In this document: positions 44,529-53,844 of the stretch, one piece after another | How the letters are laid out: the number at the start of each line of letters is the position of its first letter | How positions within the stretch are numbered: position 1 is the stretch's first letter | Assembly (NCBI RefSeq): GCF_900240275.1 | Contig: NZ_LT964761.1 | Coordinates: 33,242-97,241 of the forward strand | DNA: 64,000 nucleotides | Direction of reading: 5' to 3' | Origin: [Lactobacillus] timonensis | GTDB taxonomy: Bacteria; Bacillota; Bacilli; Lactobacillales; Lactobacillaceae | Notes under the pieces: model-generated | What the model was told of the DNA's origin: nothing | What the model saw: only the letters and a program-made list of their open reading frames with translations | Database searches by the model: none | Made by a program: the position numbers and the translations under genes

Positions 44529-45491
44529 TTAAATAAACTTTCTTGCTAACGATGCTGCGCCAATAACCCCCGCATCATTACCCAACTTTGCTAACTTCAG
44601 CTGGGTAGAAGTACGAACGGTTGGGAAGGCGTACTTCAAAAACGACTTCTTTACCCGTTCTAGCAGGAATTCACCCGCGGCTGAAACCCCACCACCGATG
44701 ACCAGGTACTGGGGGTTCAAAATATTGGAGACGTTAGCACAAGCAATACCCAGGTAGCGGCAAACATCATCCACGACCATATTGGCCAAGTAGTCATGTT
44801 CCTTCGCCAGGTCAAACACGGCCTTAGCAGTTACTTGGTCACCGTTATCAATCATGGCCTTCAATTGACTATCGCCCTCGTATTGTTCAGCCTTATCTTC
44901 AGCAACGTGGACAATTCCGGTGGCAGAAGCGTACTGCTCTAAGCAGCCGTGATTGCCACACGTGCACAAGTAGCCGCTTGGTTCAACGTTGATGTGGCCA
45001 ATTTCACCACCAGCACCACCGAAGCCGTGAACCATTTCTCCGTTAGTGATGACACCACCACCAACACCGGTGCCCAGCGTGATAAAGGCAACGTCATCCC
45101 CTTCATCGCCGGCACCCTTCCATTGTTCACCAAGCGCCGCCACGTTGGCGTCATTATCCAATGAGAACGGCAGGCCCGTTCCTTTTTCGATTTGTTCTTT
45201 TACCGGTTGGAGAACTTTCCAGCCAAGGTTGTAGGCGCCAATAACGGTGCCCTTCTCGCGGTCAACCGTTCCTGGGGTGCCCATGCCGATACCAATGAAG
45301 TCTTCCCGGCTCATCTTGTAGAGGTCAATATGGTGGTTGATCGACTCGATAATGTCCGGCACAATATGCGATCCGTCATCCAAAACGTTGGTGCGTACCG
45401 ACCACTTTTGTTGAATTTCACCCTCAGCTGTGAGAATGGCAAACTTAATAGTTGTCCCACCAAGGTCAACTCCGATTAACTTTTTGCCCAT
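44529..45491 (-). CDS. glcK: Glucokinase (ROK family)
   Basis: ATP-dependent phosphorylation of glucose, 320 residues. GVDLGGTTIKFAI is the phosphate loop. The catalytic Asp sits in SLDNDANVAALGE. The ROK zinc site has GEIGHINVEPSGYLCTCGNHGCLEQYAS. AAGGGG precedes the ATG. It follows yqgQ, in the order known from B. subtilis (gluP-yqgQ-glcK). Confidence 0.97.
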   Translation of the reverse strand: MGKKLIGVDLGGTTIKFAILTAEGEIQQKWSVRTNVLDDGSHIVPDIIESINHHIDLYKMSREDFIGIGMGTPGTVDREKGTVIGAYNLGWKVLQPVKEQIEKGTGLPFSLDNDANVAALGEQWKGAGDEGDDVAFITLGTGVGGGVITNGEMVHGFGGAGGEIGHINVEPSGYLCTCGNHGCLEQYASATGIVHVAEDKAEQYEGDSQLKAMIDNGDQVTAKAVFDLAKEHDYLANMVVDDVCRYLGIACANVSNILNPQYLVIGGGVSAAGEFLLERVKKSFLKYAFPTVRTSTQLKLAKLGNDAGVIGAASLARKFI

Positions 45492-45499
45492 AATTCAAA

Positions 45500-45742
45500 T
45501 TACCCCTTCTGTGCTTTTTTTCTATCGGCTACTTCCTGCCGGTGGTGTTCCGCCCGCAAAACAATCTTTGCTTGGAGGTAGGTCTGCTGATCAATTACTC
45601 CTGCTTGCGCCAAGTGATCAAGCTCTAACGCAGCTAACTCAATATCATATAAGCGTCGGCCAACGTAGATGTATACATCGAATTTCTTCAATAACTGTAA
45701 AACATCATAATAGGTCCGCAAATGCTGATTATTATCGATCAT
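45500..45742 (-). CDS. yqgQ: YqgQ family protein
   Basis: An 80-residue helical protein with the family core YYDVLQLLKKFDVYIYVGRR and LYDIELAALELDHLAQAGVI. Function unknown. It overlaps the rhomboid gene stop and precedes glcK by 8 bases, so the three are translationally linked. The conserved pairing with glcK suggests a role around glucose phosphorylation, which is inference. Confidence 0.92.
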   Translation of the reverse strand: MIDNNQHLRTYYDVLQLLKKFDVYIYVGRRLYDIELAALELDHLAQAGVIDQQTYLQAKIVLRAEHHRQEVADRKKAQKG

Positions 45743-46401
45743 TATCGCAACCCCATTTCAGCAGTTAAGCCAATGATTATAACTAATATAATGCCACTGA
45801 GAAAACGCTTAATCAAGCCTATTTTCCCAACTTGCGGTGCACCAATCACAGATGACGTTAAAAAGCCGGCCAGCAGTCCACCGGCGTGCCCTGCCAAATC
45901 AACACCAGGCATAAAAACGTCAGCAATTAAATTAAAAACAACTAGGACAATAAACTGGCGACTAACCGCGCGCAATGCGGCATTCTCGTGAAAAACGATG
46001 CCCAACATGATAAAGGCACCGAACAGGCCAAAAATTCCGGTGCTGGCTCCAGCGCCAACTTCGTTTGGTGAGCTTGCTACGCTCAACAGGTTGCCATAAA
46101 TGGTACTGATAAGAAAAATCACGGCGACCCGCCAGTGACCAAACAAGACCTCGTCATAAAAGCCAATGAAGTACAACGTCAGACAGTTAATCAGCAGGTG
46201 GCTAAAACCAATATGCAAGAATCCCGCTGTCAGCAGCCGCCAGTACTGCCCAGCACGGACTAGTGCACCGTTGTTGGCGCCAAATGACAATAACACTCCC
46301 GTGCTAGTCGAACCGCCCGCTAACGTCATCAGGATAAAGACCAAGATGCAGGCAACGATGATGACTGTCGTCACCGGTGCTTTTCGCCAGGAGAAGTTCA
46401 C
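45742..46401 (-). CDS. gluP: Rhomboid intramembrane serine protease GluP
   Basis: 219 residues with about six membrane helices. The catalytic Ser120 lies in GAGASTGIFGLFGA and His172 in GHAGGLLAGF, the rhomboid dyad. B. subtilis GluP has extra N- and C-terminal domains; this one is the short core form. The start is GTG overlapping the ligase stop. Substrates are unknown here; B. subtilis GluP contributes to cell division and membrane protein turnover. Confidence 0.95.
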   Translation of the reverse strand: MNFSWRKAPVTTVIIVACILVFILMTLAGGSTSTGVLLSFGANNGALVRAGQYWRLLTAGFLHIGFSHLLINCLTLYFIGFYDEVLFGHWRVAVIFLISTIYGNLLSVASSPNEVGAGASTGIFGLFGAFIMLGIVFHENAALRAVSRQFIVLVVFNLIADVFMPGVDLAGHAGGLLAGFLTSSVIGAPQVGKIGLIKRFLSGIILVIIIGLTAEMGLR

Positions 46402-46955
46402 TGACCATCACCAACCATCAAAACGCGGCCCACTCGCTGATCATGGGGCTGACTTTCCCACTCATCTTCATCGGCCATTTGTGGTCGCAACGCCAGCGAA
46501 ACCGTGGATTGGTGAAACTTGGCTAAACAGGTGTCGTAAAAGCCACCGCCAAAGCCCAACCGTTTACCTGACCTGGTGAAAGCAACGCCAGGAACAACCA
46601 TCAAGTCGATCTGATCAAGGCTGACTACTTCATCGTCAACCGGTTCGAGCACACCAAAGGCACTTTGTTGGAACTGTGTTTGCTCCGTCAGCCGGACCAA
46701 TTCCATCTGCCGCTTGCCAGTGACGCGGGGGACGACAACCTCTTTGCCCTTATGCTGTGCATGAATAATCAGCGGCTGAGTGTCAAGCTCAAAAGACATG
46801 CTTAAGGTAGTCGCAATGATCTTCGCACTCGTCCATTCTGGCAAAATATAGAGCTGTTCACGGAGTGAGGCTTCCTGTTTTTTCTTGGTTTGCAGGTCCA
46901 TTTGCCGCAAACGAGAAATAAAGGCCTGCCGTAATTCCTTTTTCGAATATGTCAT
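46398..46955 (-). CDS. yqgN: 5-formyltetrahydrofolate cyclo-ligase
   Basis: Recycles 5-formyl-THF to methenyl-THF. 185 residues: an N-terminal helical lead (KKELRQAFISRLRQM) and the C-terminal phosphate-binding motif SGKRLGFGGGFYDTCL. DLMVVPGVAF comes just before it. GGAGGAG precedes the ATG. It lies between rpmG and gluP, as in B. subtilis. Confidence 0.95.
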   Translation of the reverse strand: MTYSKKELRQAFISRLRQMDLQTKKKQEASLREQLYILPEWTSAKIIATTLSMSFELDTQPLIIHAQHKGKEVVVPRVTGKRQMELVRLTEQTQFQQSAFGVLEPVDDEVVSLDQIDLMVVPGVAFTRSGKRLGFGGGFYDTCLAKFHQSTVSLALRPQMADEDEWESQPHDQRVGRVLMVGDGQ

Positions 46956-46983
46956 TTCTGCTTACTCCTCCATTGTTAACAGA

Positions 46984-47026
46984 CAAAAGAAGCCGCTTAG
47001 CAATTCCAACGAATTGCCAAACGGCT
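46984..47026 (-). terminator. Terminator after rpmG
   Basis: The minus-strand transcript has a 16-bp stem (AGCCGTTTGGCAATTC with GAATTGCTAAGCGGCT, one or two non-canonical positions) around GTTG, followed by TCTTTTG. Confidence 0.8.
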
Positions 47027-47056
47027 CTGTGGTTGTCCCCAACCGTTTTTTACCAA

Positions 47057-47206
47057 TTACTTGGTTTCGCGGTGCAGGGTAACCTTACGCTCACGTGGGC
47101 AGTACTTGTTCAGTTCGAGCCGGTCAGGATTGTGACGACGGTTCTTGCTGGTTAAGTAAGTCCGTTCGTGGCATGAAGTGCACTCTAGAGTAATGTTCAC
47201 ACGCAT
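47057..47206 (-). CDS. rpmG: 50S ribosomal protein L33
   Basis: 49 residues, [18 protein letters not shown] at the start. The in-frame upstream codons lack a ribosome binding site, while TTGGAGG directly precedes this ATG. Three Cys residues are visible (CTSC and KYC), but the fourth zinc ligand is replaced (CPRER). Other L33 proteins also vary at this position. The other L33 paralogues of the genome are not in this window. Confidence 0.97.
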   Translation of the reverse strand: MRVNITLECTSCHERTYLTSKNRRHNPDRLELNKYCPRERKVTLHRETK

Positions 47207-47301
47207 GGTTGCAACCTCCAAACTTTCATAAATTGATAATGCTTTTCGAAAAGCTAGCCTGTTTACTATATCATCATCAGCCAGCTTTGACAAGTGACGG
47301 C

Positions 47302-49386
47302 TTATTCATACTTCTTTGGACTCTGGACCGTCTTCCAGTAAGCCTCAAAGATCTGCTGCGCCATGTTGATGTTGGCCCCACCGTTTTCGTTGGTAACATC
47401 AGGAATAGCCAGGGCCACCACTACTTGCGGGTCGTTTGACGGCGAGTAACCAGCGAAACTAATCGTGCTGGTTGGCGTCTTCTTGTAGAAGGTTTCGGCC
47501 GTCCCGGTCTTCCCGGAAATCGACGGCTTGGCATCGCTCAGCTTCTTGGCAGTCACGTAAGGGCTGCTCCCGTGGGTAACGAGGTAGAGTCCCTGGTGGA
47601 TCACATCAAAGTCTTCCTTGCTTGCCGGAATGACCTGTTGAACCTGCGGACTAGCCGTGTATTCAACCTTGCCTAGTTGACCGTTCTTGTTGGTTCCGCG
47701 AATTTGCTGCACAACGTAAGGCCTCATCCGGTATCCGCCATTGGCAATCGTTGACATGTATTGTGCCAACTGGATAACCGTATAGGCGTCGTAGTTCCCG
47801 TACGACAAGTCAAGTGCTGACCCGATGTGGGACTGGGTGGATGGACCCTTGACCCCACTGACTTCTCCTGGCAGGTCAATGCCCGTCTTCTGCCCCAAGC
47901 CAAACATGTTGAAGTAATACCGCAATTTCGTAAAGGCCTTAGTGGACATTGTCAGTGCCTCACCTGGGGAGTACTTGAAACCGGCTTCCTTCATCGCCAG
48001 TTGCATCATGTACGAGTTTGACGAGACTTCCAGTGCGACCGGGGCACTAACCGCCATCGACGCACTCCCGGACTTGTTAAACCAGGAAGCCTTCACACTA
48101 GTACCAGCCAAGCGGATTGGCTGGTCAGTTAGGGTGTTGTTCGTTGGTGTAATGACCCCGCTCATGAGACCTCCCATGATAGTGGCACCCTTGACCACTG
48201 ACCCCATAACGATTGGGTGGTTAATTGCCCCGATCTGGTCAGTGGTAATTTTCCCCGTATCCGGGTTACGATCAATTCCAGCCATAGCCAGGATAGCCCC
48301 GGTATGCGGGTTCATAACAACGGCATAACATCCAGTTGAATAACTAATCCCAGCCGACGAATAGTTCTTTTCGATGATGCTTTGGACCTGCTTTTGTAAC
48401 TCAGCATTAATCGACAGCACCAGGTTGGACCCTTTCTTACCGGCATATTTGGTAACTTCCTTCGTCACATCACCGCCAGAAGTGGTTACTTCCGTTTGCG
48501 ACTTGGAACCTGCCAGTGTGGCCTGGTATTCCTTTTCCAGGTAAGAACGACCCACAGAGTCATTCCGTGAGTAACCCTGGGATAACAGGCTATTTACCGA
48601 GTCGCTTGGCAAACCAGTTTTAGTGGTCGTCACCGTCCCGGTCAGCGATTGGATGTCCTTGCCTTGCGGGTAGTTCCGTGACCACGACTTCCCAATCTTT
48701 ACTCCAGGCATCTCGTTGAGGTGCTCCCCAACGCGGGCCAGTTCGCGGGCCGAGACGTGGTTTTCCTTAATATACGTCGTCGACAGCGAGTAAGCACCAC
48801 TCATCGCCGCGTAAATCTTTGCCTTATTTTTCTGGGCCGCGGTCAGTTTATAAACAGACGGGTGTTTTGCAAGATAGTCAAGCGCTGCATTATAGGTGGC
48901 GTCAGTATCAGTTGTGTTTTTCGGCACGTGGACGTGCTTTTCCACTTCTTTAAGGTTGTCTTGGTCAGCAAGATAGTAATCCATTTCATTCCGTTTGGTC
49001 AGCCGGTTATCAGGAACACTGACGTACTTGCCCAACCGGTTGGCAATTCGGTAAATGTCATCCGTGCTGACGTTTGGCCCCTTGGTATAGGTAATTGCCT
49101 GGTGGGCTTCATTGCCAACCAGGACTTTCCCCCGGGAATCGTAAATCATCCCTCGCTGAACGTTATTCGTTTGAATAGAGGTATCAGACCGTTTAACTTC
49201 TGCCTTATAAGCACCACTATTCAACACCTGCAAGTTAAAAAGTCTTGCTGCTAACAGCAACAAGAGGATTCCGACTGCCCACAGCAAAAAATTAAGCCGT
49301 GAACCGATAATTGACTTGTGCGTTTGCCGTTTGTGATCACCACGGGGCCCTTTTAGCCAGGCCTTGAACCGCTTCATGAAATCCAC
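47302..49386 (-). CDS. pbp2b: Class B penicillin-binding protein 2B
   Basis: Peptidoglycan transpeptidase of the division or elongation machinery. 694 residues: a short basic cytoplasmic head, a membrane helix at about 32-50, a dimerisation domain, and a C-terminal transpeptidase domain. The active motif is GSVVKG (SxxK), the second motif SSN and the third GKTGTAE. The proposed start is GTG behind AAGGAG at 10 bases; an ATG three codons later is an alternative. It stands alone, divergent from the YfhO-family gene. Confidence 0.95.
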   Translation of the reverse strand: MDFMKRFKAWLKGPRGDHKRQTHKSIIGSRLNFLLWAVGILLLLLAARLFNLQVLNSGAYKAEVKRSDTSIQTNNVQRGMIYDSRGKVLVGNEAHQAITYTKGPNVSTDDIYRIANRLGKYVSVPDNRLTKRNEMDYYLADQDNLKEVEKHVHVPKNTTDTDATYNAALDYLAKHPSVYKLTAAQKNKAKIYAAMSGAYSLSTTYIKENHVSARELARVGEHLNEMPGVKIGKSWSRNYPQGKDIQSLTGTVTTTKTGLPSDSVNSLLSQGYSRNDSVGRSYLEKEYQATLAGSKSQTEVTTSGGDVTKEVTKYAGKKGSNLVLSINAELQKQVQSIIEKNYSSAGISYSTGCYAVVMNPHTGAILAMAGIDRNPDTGKITTDQIGAINHPIVMGSVVKGATIMGGLMSGVITPTNNTLTDQPIRLAGTSVKASWFNKSGSASMAVSAPVALEVSSNSYMMQLAMKEAGFKYSPGEALTMSTKAFTKLRYYFNMFGLGQKTGIDLPGEVSGVKGPSTQSHIGSALDLSYGNYDAYTVIQLAQYMSTIANGGYRMRPYVVQQIRGTNKNGQLGKVEYTASPQVQQVIPASKEDFDVIHQGLYLVTHGSSPYVTAKKLSDAKPSISGKTGTAETFYKKTPTSTISFAGYSPSNDPQVVVALAIPDVTNENGGANINMAQQIFEAYWKTVQSPKKYE

Positions 49387-49418
49387 TTCACTAATTCTCC
49401 TTAGCCATAGTATTTACT

Positions 49419-49424
49419 ATTGTA
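49419..49424 (-). promoter_or_regulatory. pbp2b promoter, extended -10
   Basis: TACAAT on the minus strand, preceded by TG one base before it. A TTGTGA lies 19 bases upstream of the -10. Confidence 0.5.
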
Positions 49425-49542
49425 CCAAAGTTAGAGTAGATCGTCACAAAATGACGCCCACTGACTAATTGATAATACGCTTGTCTGCTGCTCTTGAAAA
49501 CTACTACCACTACAATTTAACGAAATTTAACCATAGATAGTT

Positions 49543-49548
49543 TATAAT
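49543..49548 (+). promoter_or_regulatory. -10 element of the YfhO-family gene
   Basis: A TATAAT 34 bases upstream of the GTG start. The -35 region has only weak candidates (TTTAAC). Confidence 0.5.
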
Positions 49549-49581
49549 GGGCTGGTGAAACAACCAAAGGAGTGTCCCCCC

Positions 49582-52194
49582 GTGTTAAATCGAATTAAAA
49601 AACATCAACAGGCAATTACCCTCATCGCAGCGTTTTTCCTACCCGTCTTCATTATGGGTGGTTATTTTGCGACGCGTTCGATGGCGCCTTTCGGAAAAGG
49701 TACCATTTTGACTGTTGACCTGGGGCAGCAATACGTCGACTTTTTTGCCTACTTCCGGCGTGCCCTCCTTCACCACCCCACCAGTTTTTTCTATTCCTTT
49801 GCTAAGGGATTGGGTGGCGAGATGTGGGGAACAAACGCTTATTATCTCTGGAGTCCGCTCAACCTCGTCCTCCTCTTCTTTCCGGGACAGCACATTGCCA
49901 GTGGCATCTTGCTACTGACGCTGCTGAAATATGGCTGTGCTGGTTTAAGCATGGCCTGGTTCCTGCAAAAGCAACGCCTGCAATCTGGGCTACGGGCCGT
50001 CGCCTTTGCGGTATCTTACTCGTTGATGGGCTGGATGATCGCCAACCAGCTCAACCTGCTCTGGCTCGACGTTCTATTCCTTCTTCCGCCAATCATCAAC
50101 GGGCTAATCAATATTCTCGATGGCAAGCAGCCTTGGCAATACCTGGCGTGGCTGACTTTCTGCCTCATTGATAACTACTACATGGCGTGGATGGTGGGCC
50201 TTTTTACCGTCTTATTTACCAGCTGGTACTTATTTAGCCGACCGCTACCGGGGAAAAAAGCGCTCAAACGCCTCACGACCTATATCGGGGTCTCCTGCTG
50301 GTGTGCGGCCAATGCCGCCGTCGTCATCATTCCAACCGTGATAACCTTATTATCCAGCAAGGGGACTTATACGGAAAATAAGTGGCGCCTGGTCTTTGAA
50401 TATCAGCCGTGGAAACTGTTGGCCAAGTTTGTCCCGGGTTCGTTTACCTTTGGTCAAATGCCAACCGGGCAGGCCAATATTTATGTTGGTATGATTGCCA
50501 CCCTCGGTGCACTGCTCTTTTTCACCGATCAACGGCAACGCTGGCAAAGTCGGCTGACTGCCTTGCTCATCTCCGCTTTCTTTGCGCTGTCCTTTTGCTG
50601 GCAGCCGCTTGATTTAATTTGGCACCTCGGCCAGTTTCCCGTTTGGTACCCGTCCCGTTTCTCCTACTTAGCTAGTTTTTGGATTATCTGGCTGGCAGCT
50701 CAAACACTTACTAGCGACTATCGTTTGCGGTGGCAGGACGCCTGCTGGTTGGCCTTGTTGTTAGCGGTAATTAACGGCTGGCTATTTACTCACCTGAAAC
50801 AGGTCAACTACCTGAGCCGGACACAGCTAATCATGGGGATTGGTTTATTAGCCGCTAGTTTGTTATGGATGTCGCTTCCCCATCATGAATACCAATTAGT
50901 GGTCGATGGCATCATGCTGTTAATTGTCTGCCTGGACCTTGGTACTAATGCTTCACTCAGCCTCAACAACCTTTCCTATGTCCCGCAGTGGCAATTTGGT
51001 GAGTATACCAAGCAACTGGATAAGGCCGTTGCCAAATTACCGCAGGGTTCTCATGACTTTTACCGGGTGGGCAAGACCTTCCAGCGGACAAAAGACGACC
51101 CTTTCCAGGGCGGTTTCAATAGCGGTGACCACTTTGGCTCCACCCTCAAGCCGGCAACGCCGAATTTCATGGCAGCAATTGGCCAGCCAGAGGGAGATGG
51201 TTTTGTCACTTACAGTAACGGTACCCAGGTCACCGACGCCCTCTTAGACTTCCGTTACTTCATGAGTGCCCGCCATGGCGGACAACAAGACCAGGTTCAG
51301 ATCCTGCCGCTAACCAGCAATCGTCCTGACTTGCGACAAATGACTAAGGTTGGTCGTAGCGGGTTGGTGGACATTTGGCAAAACAAGAAGGTCCTCCCGA
51401 TTGCCTTTGCCGCAAACCGGCAAATCCTGCACCTGGTACAAACCACCGCCGACCCACTGATGTACCAGTCACAGCTCTTCCAGACCTTGGCAGGCAAGGC
51501 GGCCACCCCGCTATTTACCGTTCAAAACTTTAATTCTGTAACGTTTACTAACGTGCAGTCAGCCCACAAAATTACTGGAACTATTTTTCGCCGCTTGAAC
51601 CCGCTGAAAGATGCCAGCATTACCCTCCACATTGTCCCCACAACGAACGACTCGTACTACTTGACTCTCGGTGATGAGCTCAAGGACAACGCGACAATTT
51701 ACCTCAACGGCCACCGGCTCAGTCAGTACCCAAACTTTCGGAATACGGTTGTTACCAATGTTGCTTATCATGACCGTGGAAAACACATTCGGGTAACCAT
51801 CAAACTCAAACACGCTGCTTTATGGTGTCAAAACGTCAGCCTTTACCGGCTCAGCCAACGTGCCTTTGATCATTCATTAACGCAGCTGCAAAAAAGCCCG
51901 CTCCACTTGACGCATGTCTCACCAGCCAAGATTACTGGGACGGTCAATATCAAGAATTCTCAGGATGTCCTGATGACCACCATTCCAAATGAGGCTGGCT
52001 GGCAGGTACAAGTGGATGGACAAACCGTTACCACTAAAGCGGCCGCGGGGATGTTTACTGCAGTGCCAATGACGGTTGGTCACCATCACGTCAGTTTCCG
52101 CTACCGCCCGCCATTCTTCACTCTGGCATTAGTAATCTCACTAATCAGCCTTACTGCCTGCTGGTGGCTAGCCAAGCACGACCAGAAAGATTAA
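49582..52194 (+). CDS. YfhO-family multipass membrane protein
   Basis: 870 residues from the GTG nine bases after AAAGGAG. The N-terminal two thirds contain about a dozen hydrophobic helices, the first with LTVDLGQQYVDFFAYFRRALLHH. An early conserved loop has FSFAKGLGGEM-like residues (FYSFAKGLGGEMWG). The C-terminal part is an extracellular beta-rich domain ending in a last helix. In B. subtilis YfhO is needed for glycosylation of lipoteichoic acid. A similar glycan-transfer role is likely but not shown. It stands alone between pbp2b and greA; no glycosyltransferase gene is adjacent. Confidence 0.9.
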   Translation: MLNRIKKHQQAITLIAAFFLPVFIMGGYFATRSMAPFGKGTILTVDLGQQYVDFFAYFRRALLHHPTSFFYSFAKGLGGEMWGTNAYYLWSPLNLVLLFFPGQHIASGILLLTLLKYGCAGLSMAWFLQKQRLQSGLRAVAFAVSYSLMGWMIANQLNLLWLDVLFLLPPIINGLINILDGKQPWQYLAWLTFCLIDNYYMAWMVGLFTVLFTSWYLFSRPLPGKKALKRLTTYIGVSCWCAANAAVVIIPTVITLLSSKGTYTENKWRLVFEYQPWKLLAKFVPGSFTFGQMPTGQANIYVGMIATLGALLFFTDQRQRWQSRLTALLISAFFALSFCWQPLDLIWHLGQFPVWYPSRFSYLASFWIIWLAAQTLTSDYRLRWQDACWLALLLAVINGWLFTHLKQVNYLSRTQLIMGIGLLAASLLWMSLPHHEYQLVVDGIMLLIVCLDLGTNASLSLNNLSYVPQWQFGEYTKQLDKAVAKLPQGSHDFYRVGKTFQRTKDDPFQGGFNSGDHFGSTLKPATPNFMAAIGQPEGDGFVTYSNGTQVTDALLDFRYFMSARHGGQQDQVQILPLTSNRPDLRQMTKVGRSGLVDIWQNKKVLPIAFAANRQILHLVQTTADPLMYQSQLFQTLAGKAATPLFTVQNFNSVTFTNVQSAHKITGTIFRRLNPLKDASITLHIVPTTNDSYYLTLGDELKDNATIYLNGHRLSQYPNFRNTVVTNVAYHDRGKHIRVTIKLKHAALWCQNVSLYRLSQRAFDHSLTQLQKSPLHLTHVSPAKITGTVNIKNSQDVLMTTIPNEAGWQVQVDGQTVTTKAAAGMFTAVPMTVGHHHVSFRYRPPFFTLALVISLISLTACWWLAKHDQKD

Positions 52195-52247
52195 AAAAGA
52201 CCGGATGCGAAACGCTGGCTATAGTACCGCTTCGCATCCGGTTTTTA
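52195..52247. terminator. Bidirectional terminator between the YfhO gene and greA
   Basis: ACCGGATGCGAA pairs with TTCGCATCCGGT around a 19-base loop, with an A-run upstream and a T-run downstream. It serves the two convergent genes. Confidence 0.92.
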
Positions 52248-52257
52248 GGTTGTCAGG

Positions 52258-52734
52258 TTATTCAACCTTCAAAATTTTAACTTTCATTTTACCGCTCGGA
52301 ATATCAATTTCAACGGTTTCACCGACCTTGTGACCGATCAGCCCCTTGGCCATTGGCGAATCGTTAGAAATCTTGCCGTTAAGCGGATCTGACTCAGATT
52401 CACCGACGATTTGATAGGCTTCTGGATCTTCGTCCGGCAGTTCTTGGAAGGTAATGGTCCGGCCCATCGTCACTTCGTCCTTGTCGACATCTTCGTTATC
52501 AATAATTACTGCATACTGCAGCATGTTTTGGATTTGAGAAATCCGCCCCTCGACAAATGCTTGCTCGTCCTTAGCAGATTCGTACTCAGAGTTTTCAGAT
52601 AAATCCCCGTAACTCCGCGCAATTTTAATCCGTTTGATGACCTCTGGACGACGCTTTAGTTGAAGGTCTTCAAGCTCTTTTTCGAGCTTCTTTTTTCCCT
52701 CCGCCGTCATCGGAAAACTTTTTTCCTCAGCCAT
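52258..52734 (-). CDS. greA: Transcription elongation factor GreA
   Basis: Rescues backtracked RNA polymerase by stimulating transcript cleavage. 158 residues. The N-terminal coiled coil includes [24 protein letters not shown] with the conserved acidic tip. A C-terminal FKBP-like domain includes [24 protein letters not shown] precedes the ATG. It follows udk in the transcript. Confidence 0.98.
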   Translation of the reverse strand: MAEEKSFPMTAEGKKKLEKELEDLQLKRRPEVIKRIKIARSYGDLSENSEYESAKDEQAFVEGRISQIQNMLQYAVIIDNEDVDKDEVTMGRTITFQELPDEDPEAYQIVGESESDPLNGKISNDSPMAKGLIGHKVGETVEIDIPSGKMKVKILKVE

Positions 52735-52806
52735 TGGTTAACACTCCTTCATAGTTAGTTCAACAGTTGCAACATTACCATTAACTTGTTAGAAAGTAAA
52801 TAGCAT

Positions 52807-53463
52807 TTAGTTATTCAGCTCACTGTGCCCCCGTTGAACCAGGATATCCTTAACTTTTGTAGATAAGAGATCAATGGCCACCTTATTTTGACCACCTTCC
52901 GGCACAATGATGTCGGCGTAGCGCTTCGTTGGTTCAACGAACTGATGGTACATCGGCTTCACTGTCTTCTTATACTGGGTAATAACCGAGTCTAGTGACC
53001 GACCGCGTTCCTGCATATCCCGCTGAATCCGCCGAATAATCCGAATATCGTCATCGGTATCAACATAAACCTTAATATCCATCAAATCGCGAAGCCGTTG
53101 GTCGTAGAGGATCAGAATCCCTTCGATAATGATGACGTCTTGTGGTTCAGTGTGAATGGTTTCGTGAGTCCGGTTAAATTCTGCATAGTTGTAAACCGGC
53201 ATCTCGATCGACTTGCCATTCCGCAGGTCATGAAGCTGCTTATACATCAAATCGTTGTCAAAGGCGAGGGGGTGGTCGTAGTTAACCGCCTTCCGCTCGG
53301 CCATCGTCATGTCAGATTGGTCGTTGTAGTAGGTATCCTGGTTGATGATCATGATGGAATTACCGTGAAGACGGTCATAGATGGCCTTGGCCACGGTCGT
53401 CTTCCCGCTTCCGGAACCACCGGTAACCCCGATAATTACCGGACGCTTTTTATCGTTTGTCAT
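52807..53463 (-). CDS. udk: Uridine kinase
   Basis: Pyrimidine salvage kinase for uridine and cytidine. 218 residues with P-loop GGSGSGKT at 15-22, [19 protein letters not shown] and [27 protein letters not shown] precedes the ATG. It lies downstream of the short mltG remnant and upstream of greA, as udk-greA in B. subtilis. Confidence 0.97.
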   Translation of the reverse strand: MTNDKKRPVIIGVTGGSGSGKTTVAKAIYDRLHGNSIMIINQDTYYNDQSDMTMAERKAVNYDHPLAFDNDLMYKQLHDLRNGKSIEMPVYNYAEFNRTHETIHTEPQDVIIIEGILILYDQRLRDLMDIKVYVDTDDDIRIIRRIQRDMQERGRSLDSVITQYKKTVKPMYHQFVEPTKRYADIIVPEGGQNKVAIDLLSTKVKDILVQRGHSELNN

Positions 53464-53478
53464 TGTTATCCCTCTTCT

Positions 53479-53844
53479 TTATCGATGATGTGCGTAGTGC
53501 GTATTTTGAAGTCGCGAAACCAGCTGAGGGGTCGACATGGACCGCCGCAATACAAACCGTCCTGCTTTTACCCCGTCAGACTTATGGGTCTGCAAATAGT
53601 AGTCGAAAACCAGTGAACTCCTGATGAGCCCTTTTTTCTTCAGTTGTGCCGCAACCTGCTTATCGGTCGCACCGCGATCAATTACAACCTCAACACGCTG
53701 ATGGTCATCCGCGTCAACGGGTCGCAGACTGCGGTTAAAAACCTGACGAACAGCCAAGGCCGCAATCACCATCACTATGACAATGATTATCACGATGCGG
53801 TTCTGTTTTCGCAACTGTGCGGGTGAAAAATGTTTTAATTTCAC
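53479..53844 (-). CDS. Truncated MltG-like protein (membrane anchor and LysM-like subdomain only)
   Basis: 121 residues. One membrane helix at about 17-36 is followed by SLRPVDADDH, KQVAAQLKKKGLIRSSLVFDYYLQ and VKAGRFVLRRSMSTPQLVSRLQ. These match, in order, the anchor and LysM-like subdomain of MltG, the endolytic transglycosylase that ends glycan strands. The catalytic YceG domain with its essential Glu (normally another 200+ residues) is missing. The gene is intact otherwise: GTG start coupled to the pheT stop, and udk 15 bases downstream. MltG upstream of udk-greA is the B. subtilis arrangement (yrrL). It is a remnant or a shortened regulator. Confidence 0.8.
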   Translation of the reverse strand: MKLKHFSPAQLRKQNRIVIIIVIVMVIAALAVRQVFNRSLRPVDADDHQRVEVVIDRGATDKQVAAQLKKKGLIRSSLVFDYYLQTHKSDGVKAGRFVLRRSMSTPQLVSRLQNTHYAHHR

